From positions 1 to 5,207 of the forward strand of contig JAFABD010000277.1 of the NCBI GenBank assembly GCA_023426225.1: DNA of 5,207 nucleotides, written 5' to 3'. The position numbers and the translations under genes are program-made. Shown here one piece after another: positions 1 to 5,207 of this stretch (position 1 is the first letter of the stretch; each line of letters opens with the position of its first letter). The notes under the pieces were generated by a model that had not been told where the DNA came from, made no database searches, and worked only from the letters and a program-made list of their open reading frames with translations. The stretch is from Pseudomonadota bacterium. GTDB taxonomy: Bacteria; Pseudomonadota; Alphaproteobacteria; Sphingomonadales; Sphingomonadaceae.

Positions 1-452
1 CCATCTATGCGCCGCACGTCACCGCGCGCGGCGGCGCGTCGTTCGAGGCGACGCCGCCCGATGCCGCGACGATGGCCGGGCGGATCGCCGCCGCCGGCGC
101 GCGCTATCCATGGCTGGTGGCCGAGCGCGCGGGCGCGGTGATCGGCTATGCCTATGCCGCGCGCTTTCGCGCCCGCGCGGCCTATGACCACAGCGTCGAG
201 ACGACGATCTACCTCGCCGATGCGGCGCGCGGCAGCGGCGCGGCGCGGACGCTGTATGCCGCGTTGCTGGAGGCGCTGGCGGAGCGCGGCTTTGCCCAGG
301 CGATCGCGGTGATCGCGCTGCCCAATCCGGCATCGGTGCGGCTGCACGAGGCGATGGGATTTCGCGCGGCGGGCGTGCTGACCGGGGTAGGGTACAAGCA
401 CGGCGAATGGCGCGACATCGGACTGTGGCAGCGCGCGGTCGATCGCGGCTGA
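1..452 (+). CDS. GNAT family N-acetyltransferase, phosphinothricin/methionine-sulfone type (5' end missing)
   Basis: The reading frame is open from the left edge (first complete codon at 3) to a TGA at 450-452, so the window holds the last 149 codons and the start lies outside. The fragment begins IYAPHVTARGGASFE, the conserved N-terminal region of PAT/MnaT (YncA)-like acetyltransferases after the first few residues. Acetyl-CoA-binding motif A is ARGSGAARTLYAAL (residues 75-88 of the fragment). Motif B is the PNPASVRLHEAMGF stretch (107-120). The tail GYKHGEWRDIGLWQ (130-143) matches the family's G-x-K-x-G-x-W-x-D signature. Enzymes of this group transfer acetyl from acetyl-CoA to small amines such as phosphinothricin, methionine sulfone or methionine sulfoximine in the cytoplasm. 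Which substrate applies here cannot be read from the sequence. The in-frame ATG at 72 is internal, because family homology continues upstream of it. The family assignment is firm; the substrate is inference. Confidence 0.9.
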   Translation, partial: IYAPHVTARGGASFEATPPDAATMAGRIAAAGARYPWLVAERAGAVIGYAYAARFRARAAYDHSVETTIYLADAARGSGAARTLYAALLEALAERGFAQAIAVIALPNPASVRLHEAMGFRAAGVLTGVGYKHGEWRDIGLWQRAVDRG

Positions 453-467
453 ACCGCCGCGCGATCG
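440..467. terminator. Imperfect inverted repeat between convergent genes, possible bidirectional terminator
   Basis: The arms CGATCGCGGC (440-449) and GCCGCGCGATCG (456-467) are complementary apart from a two-base bulge, with a TGAACC loop that contains the acetyltransferase stop codon. The repeat sits between two converging genes whose stops are 19 bases apart. There is no T-run on either side, so it is not a canonical intrinsic terminator. In DNA this GC-rich it could be chance. Confidence 0.25.
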
Positions 468-471
468 CCGC

Positions 472-1104
472 TCAGCGGTGACCGCGATAGGCGGGCAGGC
501 CGAGATGGAGCACGATCGCCGCAGCGCGCAGCCCGAAGCCCGCCACCGCCGCGACGAACCCCGCCGCAAAGGGCGAGAAGCCGAGCAGCGCGAGCCCGAC
601 ATAGAGCGACGCGGTGAGCGCGGCGGCGGTGACATAGAGTTCGGGGCGCATCAGGATCGACGGCTCACCGACAAGGATGTCGCGGATGATGCCGCCGACA
701 CAGGCGGTGACGACACCCATCACCGCCGCAGGCACCGGCGGGATGCCGTAGCCGAGCGACTTGGCGGCGCCGAACGCGGCATAGGCGGCGAGGCCGAGCG
801 CATCGAGCCATTGAAAGCTCTTGTCGTTCCACCAGCGTTCGGGCGTCACCCAGACGAGCAGCGCCATCGCGAGGCAGAGCGAGGCGACCTTGGCATCGTG
901 CACCCAGAAGACCGGCGCGCCGATCAGCAGGTCGCGCACCGTCCCGCCGCCGACGCCGGTGATGAGCGCGAAAAAGGCGGCGGTGACGAAGGTCTGCGCG
1001 CGCTTGGCCGCCGAGAGCGCGCCGGTGGCGGCGAACACGGCGATGCCGAACAGGTCGAGCCAGGGCAGCAGCGGGCCGATCTGGGTGGCGATATCGGGGT
1101 CCAT
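472..1104 (-). CDS. Trimeric intracellular cation channel (TRIC) family / YadS-like membrane protein
   Basis: This encodes about 210 residues (ATG at 1104-1102, TGA at 474-472), the usual length for bacterial TRIC (formerly UPF0126/YadS) proteins. It is an inner-membrane protein of about seven hydrophobic helices, built as two repeats of three helices plus a last one. Each repeat carries the glycine-kink motif followed by Arg-Asp: GVGGGTVRD at residues 50-58 and GGIIRD at 137-142. The start LPWLDLFGIAVFAATGALSAAK is also typical. Characterised prokaryotic members form trimers that pass K+/Na+; the role here is inferred from family. An alternative ATG lies three codons upstream at 1113. I prefer 1104 because an AAAG sits 9 bases before it and a candidate promoter would place the transcript start there, but neither start has a strong Shine-Dalgarno. 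The frame stays open far upstream, but that part has no family similarity and overlaps the divergent gene. Confidence 0.92.
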   Translation of the reverse strand: MDPDIATQIGPLLPWLDLFGIAVFAATGALSAAKRAQTFVTAAFFALITGVGGGTVRDLLIGAPVFWVHDAKVASLCLAMALLVWVTPERWWNDKSFQWLDALGLAAYAAFGAAKSLGYGIPPVPAAVMGVVTACVGGIIRDILVGEPSILMRPELYVTAAALTASLYVGLALLGFSPFAAGFVAAVAGFGLRAAAIVLHLGLPAYRGHR

Positions 1105-1111
1105 CGCGCGC

Positions 1112-1140
1112 ATCTTTGGCACGGCGCGGGGGCACGTCAA
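1112..1140 (-). promoter_or_regulatory. Candidate sigma70-type promoter for the TRIC-family gene
   Basis: On the minus strand TTGACG (1140-1135, five of six bases of the -35 consensus) is followed after 17 bases by AAAGAT (1117-1112). That hexamer keeps the A at position 2, the A at position 5 and the T at position 6 of the -10 consensus. Transcription would begin near 1105, almost at the ATG at 1104, giving a leaderless or nearly leaderless mRNA. The -35 and spacing are good and the -10 is weak, so this is only a candidate. Confidence 0.3.
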
Positions 1141-1208
1141 CGGGCGAGCGGCGCCAAACGGCCGGCGCGATGCGACGACGGGGCTGGCGAGCGCCGCCGC
1201 AGTGCGGC

Positions 1209-1214
1209 AAAAGG
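1209..1214 (+). promoter_or_regulatory. Ribosome binding site of the DUF1275 gene
   Basis: AAAAGG lies 5 bases before the ATG at 1220. It supports that start over any codon in the open stretch upstream, which has no membrane-protein character. A 13-base palindrome, GCCGCA-G-TGCGGC (1196-1208), ends exactly where this site begins; it could be an operator or chance. Confidence 0.6.
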
Positions 1215-1219
1215 CGCGC

Positions 1220-1894
1220 ATGCATCGTACTGAGTCTCGCTGGGCGGCGCTTGCCATCATCCTCGCAGCGCTGGCCGGATTTGTCGACGCGCTGGCCTTC
1301 ACGAGCTTCGGCGCCTTCTTCGCCTCGTTCATGAGCGGCAACACGACGCGGCTGGGCGCCGGGATCGGCGGCGGGTCGGCGGGCGACGCGATCGTCGCGG
1401 GCGCGCTGATCCTGTGCTTTGTGAGCGGCGTGATCGTGGCGACCGTGGTCGACCGCGCCGCCGGGCCGGCGCGACGCCAGCCCGCGGTGATGACGGTGGT
1501 GACGCTGTTGCTGCTCGCCGCCGCGGTGGTGGGGACGCTGGTGCCGCAGAGCACGATCGCGCTGCTGTTGCTGGCGAGCGCGATGGGGTGCGAGAACGGC
1601 ATGTTCCAGCGCAACGGCGAGGTCTCGATCGGCGTCACCTATATGACGGGCACGCTGGTCAAGCTGGGGCAGAAGCTGGCCGCGGCGCTGATCGGCGAGC
1701 CGGGGCGGTTCGACTGGGTACCGTATCTGGCGCTGTGGTCGGGCTTTCTCGCCGGCGCGGTATCGGGCGCGGCGAGCCAGCGGCTGTGGGGATGGAACGC
1801 GGTGTGGCTGGCGGCGGCGATCGCCGGGCTGCTGACGCTGGTGGTCGCGCGCTTTGCGACGGCCGGACGGGGCGGGCCCGACCAGGCGGCGTGA
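1220..1894 (+). CDS. DUF1275 (YoaK-type) integral membrane protein
   Basis: This 224-residue protein matches the usual length and layout of the DUF1275/YoaK family, with about six hydrophobic segments (roughly residues 8-28, 58-78, 90-109, 111-125, 165-185 and 194-211). Family hallmarks are visible: GFVDALAF (20-27), SFMSGNTTRLG (36-46) after the first helix, and in the second half AMGCENGMFQ (121-130) followed by TYMTGTLVKLGQ (140-151). The family is widespread in bacteria and has no settled biochemical role; a transport-like function is often supposed but I see no proof of it here. The start is fixed by the AAAAGG site 5 bases upstream and by the family N-terminus. The frame is open back to 821, but that part is the antisense shadow of the TRIC gene. 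Transcription diverges from the TRIC gene, so the roughly 115 bases between them should hold both promoters. Confidence 0.92.
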   Translation: MHRTESRWAALAIILAALAGFVDALAFTSFGAFFASFMSGNTTRLGAGIGGGSAGDAIVAGALILCFVSGVIVATVVDRAAGPARRQPAVMTVVTLLLLAAAVVGTLVPQSTIALLLLASAMGCENGMFQRNGEVSIGVTYMTGTLVKLGQKLAAALIGEPGRFDWVPYLALWSGFLAGAVSGAASQRLWGWNAVWLAAAIAGLLTLVVARFATAGRGGPDQAA

Positions 1895-1898
1895 CGGC

Positions 1899-2255
1899 TC
1901 AGCCCGCGCGGACTTCGGCCGCGGGCGCGAGCAGATCCTCGATCTCGGCAAGGTCGATGTCGGGCGCGTTCTCGCACGCCATCGCGAAGATGCGCTGTTC
2001 GATCCGGCGGTGAACGGGGCGGTAGCGCCGGTTCCCCTTGTCAGCGAGCGGGGCATAGGAGCGGTTGGCGGCCTTCAGCCCCTCGATCACGCGTTCGCGC
2101 GCCTCGATCTGGCTGCGCAGCAGCGCCTCGAACTGAAGCAGTGCGTTGAGGCGGTTGCCGCGTTCGATCTCGCGGCGCTGGAGATAAAGTTGCCAGATGG
2201 CGATCGCCAGCGCGGCGACGGTGGCGATGCTGCTCAGAAATTCGATCGAAGGCAT
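1899..2255 (-). CDS. Unrecognised 118-residue single-pass membrane protein with charged C-terminal part
   Basis: I do not recognise a named family. Residues 7-24 form one hydrophobic helix (LSSIATVAALAIAIWQLY), followed at once by the basic, charged stretch LQRREIERGNR. By the positive-inside rule the helix would leave the bulk of the protein in the cytoplasm. Residues 26-64 are rich in Arg/Glu/Leu and could form a helix or short coiled coil (QRREIERGNRLNALLQFEALLRSQIEARERVIEGLK). The tail ends in an acidic, hydrophobic segment, DIDLAEIEDLLAP (99-111). The start at 2255 is chosen because GGAG lies 7 bases upstream and the hydrophobic helix begins there. The open frame continues to 2444 but overlaps the DUF2314 gene and is proline/arginine-rich nonsense. 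Its stop lies only 4 bases from the stop of the converging DUF1275 gene. Codon bias and the ribosome binding site suggest a real gene. Confidence 0.75.
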   Translation of the reverse strand: MPSIEFLSSIATVAALAIAIWQLYLQRREIERGNRLNALLQFEALLRSQIEARERVIEGLKAANRSYAPLADKGNRRYRPVHRRIEQRIFAMACENAPDIDLAEIEDLLAPAAEVRAG

Positions 2256-2262
2256 GCGGACG

Positions 2263-2266
2263 CTCC
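2263..2266 (-). promoter_or_regulatory. Ribosome binding site of the 118-residue membrane protein gene
   Basis: GGAG on the minus strand with a 7-base spacer to the ATG at 2255-2253. It is the main reason to reject the longer open frame that reaches 2444. Confidence 0.6.
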
Positions 2267-2341
2267 GGAAAACAGGGCGCCGACCGTGCCGAGGGAACCG
2301 TAAAGCCTTGGGATATCGAGCGAAGATGAAGGGCCGCGTCG

Positions 2342-2808
2342 TTACCAGCCCAGCCGGTCGCGGAGCGTGCGCGCGGCCGCGGGGGGCATGCGGGCGATGA
2401 GGACGCGGATCGTCGCGCCGCCGACCATCGTGCCGTCGCGCCAATAGGCCCAGTCGACGACCTCGCCGTCGCGGACGCGGAGTTGCTGGCCGAGCGCGAA
2501 GCCGGGCGCGCGCGGCGTGTTGACGAGGCGGACGAGCGTCTCGTCCCCCTGATGCGCGATCACCTCGCCCCAGACGAATTCGCCGCGCCCCTGGGGCACG
2601 ATGTCGAACTTGACGAGGAAGCCGGTCTCGCCGGGGCCGGGCGCGGTGGCGTGGCCGAAAAAGACGGGGAGGCCGGCGCGGGCGCGCACGACGGCGGCGC
2701 GCAGCTCGGGATCGTCGGCGGGGACGTCGATCACCGGATCGTCCTGCGCCGGAAACGGCATCGGCGCGGCCATGCCGAGCAGCATGACCGCGCCGAGAAA
2801 GTCGAACA

Positions 2809-2809
<1 letters not shown>
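2342..2809 (-). CDS. DUF2314 domain protein, translationally coupled to lpdA
   Basis: This encodes 155 residues. The body matches the DUF2314 (YegJ-like) pattern: DDPELRAAVVRARAGLPVF (residues 32-50), FLVKFDI (64-70), EFVWGEVI (77-84), a middle LVRLVNTP (92-99), then the signature GEVVDWAYWRDGTMVGGATIRVLIARMPP (115-143). The biochemical role of the domain is unknown. The first 20 residues are hydrophobic (MFDFLGAVMLLGMAAPMPFP) and might be an export signal, but they lack the basic residues of a normal signal peptide, so location is open. The ATG at 2809-2807 shares one base with the lpdA stop (TGATG), and I see no Shine-Dalgarno before it, which points to translation by termination and reinitiation. 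It should be made with E3; whether the two act together is not known. An internal ATG nine codons in is a less likely start. Confidence 0.85.
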
Positions 2810-4200
<1,391 letters not shown>

Positions 4201-4206
4201 TGTTCG

Positions 4207-4210
4207 CTCC
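4207..4210 (-). promoter_or_regulatory. Ribosome binding site of lpdA
   Basis: GGAG on the minus strand, 6 bases before the ATG at 4200-4198. It overlaps the in-frame upstream ATG (4212-4210), so only the downstream start can use it. That start gives the normal family N-terminus, MAEYDFDVLIIGAGPGG. Confidence 0.7.
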
Positions 4211-4264
4211 ATGCGTGCGCTTGCGGGCGCCCAAAACCGTCAGCCCTGTCGCCCGGGATTGCCG

Positions 4265-4284
4265 ACCCCTGCTTCCGCAGGGGT
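4265..4284. repeat. REP-like hairpin 1 (nearest lpdA)
   Basis: Perfect 8-base arms ACCCCTGC (4265-4272) and GCAGGGGT (4277-4284) enclose the loop TTCC. Read on the minus strand the loop is GGAA, a GNRA tetraloop, so this copy is inverted relative to hairpin 3. It shares the CCTGC/GCAGG core with the two hairpins that follow. No T-run adjoins it, so it is not a normal intrinsic terminator. It resembles the dispersed intergenic repeats of sphingomonad genomes as I remember them. Confidence 0.75.
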
Positions 4285-4304
4285 GCGGGCCGGCTTCAAA
4301 ATTC

Positions 4305-4328
4305 GTGCTCCTGCCAAGGCAGGAGCAC
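4305..4328. repeat. REP-like hairpin 2
   Basis: Perfect 11-base arms GTGCTCCTGCC (4305-4315) and GGCAGGAGCAC (4318-4328) flank AA; a real loop would probably be CAAG with 10 paired bases. It has the CCTGC/GCAGG core of hairpins 1 and 3, with different outer arm bases. CAGGGT just after it (4328-4333) is complementary to ACCCTG (4354-4359) just before hairpin 3, so the two can be joined in a larger two-arm structure. Confidence 0.75.
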
Positions 4329-4355
4329 AGGGTCGCAGGCGATGCATTTTCCTAC

Positions 4356-4385
4356 CCTGCGCCCCTGCGAAAGCAGGGGCGCGGG
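4356..4385. repeat. REP-like hairpin 3, directly after the sucB stop
   Basis: The arms 4356-4368 and 4373-4385 pair over 13 positions (12 Watson-Crick and one G-T), the inner ten being GCGCCCCTGC/GCAGGGGCGC, around a GAAA tetraloop on the plus strand. It begins 4 bases beyond the TAA of sucB in the direction of transcription. A GC stem at that spot could stabilise the sucB mRNA 3' end or weaken read-through. The bases after it on the minus strand (GTAGGAAAATGC) contain no T-run, which argues against a classical terminator. Confidence 0.75.
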
Positions 4386-4388
4386 CGA

Positions 4389-5207
4389 TTACAGGTCGAT
4401 CAGCAGACGCGTGGGGTCTTCCATCGCGTTCTTGATCGCGACGAGGAAGGTCACCGCCTCGCGACCGTCGATCAGGCGGTGGTCGTAGCTGAGCGCCATG
4501 TACATCATCGGGCGGATGACGACCTGGCCGTTGCGGACGACCGGGCGATCCTCGATGCGGTGGAGGCCCAGCACCGCCGACTGCGGCGGGTTGATGATCG
4601 GGGTCGACATCAGCGAGCCGAACACGCCGCCGTTCGAGATGGTGAAGGTGCCGCCCTTCATCTCTTCCATCTTGAGCGTGCCGTCCTTGGCGCGGCGGCC
4701 GAAGTCGCCGATCGTCTTTTCGATGCCGGCGACCGACAGGTCCTGCGCGTCGCGGATCACCGGGACGACGAGGCCGTTCGGCGCCGACACCGCGACCGAG
4801 ATGTCGCAATAGTCGTGATAGACGATCTCATCGCCCTCGATCGAGCCGTTGACGCCGGGGATGTCCTTGAGCGCCATGCACGCGGCCTTCACGAAGAAGC
4901 CCATGAAGCCGAGGCGGACGCCGTGCTTCTTTTCGAACAGATCCTTGTACTTGGTGCGCGCCTCGATCACCGCGCCCATGTCCACGTCGTTGAACGTGGT
5001 GAGCATGGCGGCGGTGTTCTGCGCTTCCTTGAGGCGCTTGGCGACCGTCTGGCGCAGACGCGTCATCCGCACGCGCTCTTCCTTGCGACCGCCGGTCGCG
5101 GCCGGAGCGGCGGCGGGCGCCGCAGCCGGGGCCGCAGCGGGCTTGGCCGTCGCGGCGGCGAGCACGTCTTCCTTGGTCAGCCGGCCGTCCTTGCCGGTGC
5201 CCTGCAC
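4389..5207 (-). CDS. sucB: Dihydrolipoyllysine-residue succinyltransferase, E2 of 2-oxoglutarate dehydrogenase (N-terminal part missing)
   Basis: The last 272 codons are present (TAA at 4391-4389). The true start and the lipoyl domain lie beyond the right edge. The GTG at the edge (5207-5205) is an internal Val, not a start: it begins VQGTGKDGRLTKEDV, the second half of the peripheral subunit-binding domain that holds E1/E3. An Ala/Pro linker follows (residues 22-38 of the fragment), then the catalytic acyltransferase domain from about residue 43. The active site is SYDHRLIDG (240-248), with His243 as catalytic base. FNDVDMGAVIEARTKYKD and FTISNGGVFGSLMSTP are typical of the succinyl rather than the acetyl enzyme. 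The protein forms the core of the TCA-cycle complex, moving succinyl from lipoyl-lysine to CoA. Its product partner E3 is encoded just downstream, and sucA is expected upstream off the edge. The symbol odhB is also used. Confidence 0.96.
   Translation of the reverse strand: MQGTGKDGRLTKEDVLAAATAKPAAAPAAAPAAAPAATGGRKEERVRMTRLRQTVAKRLKEAQNTAAMLTTFNDVDMGAVIEARTKYKDLFEKKHGVRLGFMGFFVKAACMALKDIPGVNGSIEGDEIVYHDYCDISVAVSAPNGLVVPVIRDAQDLSVAGIEKTIGDFGRRAKDGTLKMEEMKGGTFTISNGGVFGSLMSTPIINPPQSAVLGLHRIEDRPVVRNGQVVIRPMMYMALSYDHRLIDGREAVTFLVAIKNAMEDPTRLLIDL

Noticed and set aside
1114..1638. Upstream extension of the TRIC-family frame to a 388-residue protein
   Set aside because: The extra 175 or so residues are antisense to the DUF1275 gene, low in hydrophobic structure and without family similarity; TRIC proteins are normally about 200-220 residues.
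665..2056. 463-codon minus-strand open frame spanning two genes
   Set aside because: Arg/Ala/Pro/His-rich translation with no domain; it overlaps two well-supported genes in other frames.
2256..2444. Longer N-terminus for the 118-residue membrane protein
   Set aside because: Overlaps the end of the DUF2314 gene, reads as Arg/Pro-rich sequence, and the ATG at 2255 has a clear GGAG site 7 bases upstream.
4356..4385. Rho-independent terminator of sucB
   Set aside because: The stem is strong and well placed, but no T-run follows it on the sucB strand; it matches the neighbouring repeat hairpins better.
5205..5207. GTG at the right edge as the start of sucB
   Set aside because: The sequence begins in the middle of the peripheral subunit-binding domain, so this is an internal Val and the gene continues outside the window.

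Overview
The window reads as chromosomal DNA from a GC-rich alphaproteobacterium, most likely a sphingomonad (Sphingomonas or a relative). This rests on the strong G/C bias at third codon positions, a 2-oxoglutarate dehydrogenase E2 gene followed by a dihydrolipoamide dehydrogenase gene, and GC-rich hairpin repeats built on a CCTGC/GCAGG core, which I remember as common in that order. I saw no transposase, integrase, phage gene, CRISPR array, tRNA or rRNA. Most of it is ordinary housekeeping and accessory sequence, and I did not find a convincing undescribed system.

Layout from left to right. (1) The 3' part of a GNAT acetyltransferase of the phosphinothricin/methionine-sulfone N-acetyltransferase type (+), entering from the left edge. 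(2) Nineteen bases later, convergent to it, a TRIC/YadS-type 7-helix membrane protein (-). (3) Divergent from that, across about 115 bases, a DUF1275/YoaK-type membrane protein (+). (4) Four bases after its stop, convergent, a 118-residue unrecognised single-pass membrane protein with a charged cytoplasmic part (-). (5) A DUF2314 protein (-), whose start codon overlaps the stop of (6) lpdA, the E3 dihydrolipoamide dehydrogenase (-). (7) A 188-base spacer (4201-4388) with three strong hairpins. (8) The C-terminal 272 codons of sucB/odhB, the E2 dihydrolipoamide succinyltransferase (-), running off the right edge.

The right half is one minus-strand block, sucB, hairpins, lpdA, DUF2314 gene and possibly the 118-residue gene. 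SucB and LpdA are two catalytic components of the 2-oxoglutarate dehydrogenase complex of the TCA cycle. E1 (sucA) would be expected just outside the right edge. The 118-residue gene lies 86 bases beyond the DUF2314 stop and has its own ribosome binding site. I see no clear terminator or promoter in that gap (2256-2341), so it may be a trailing member of the same transcript. The left half holds three unrelated genes in alternating orientation with very short gaps.
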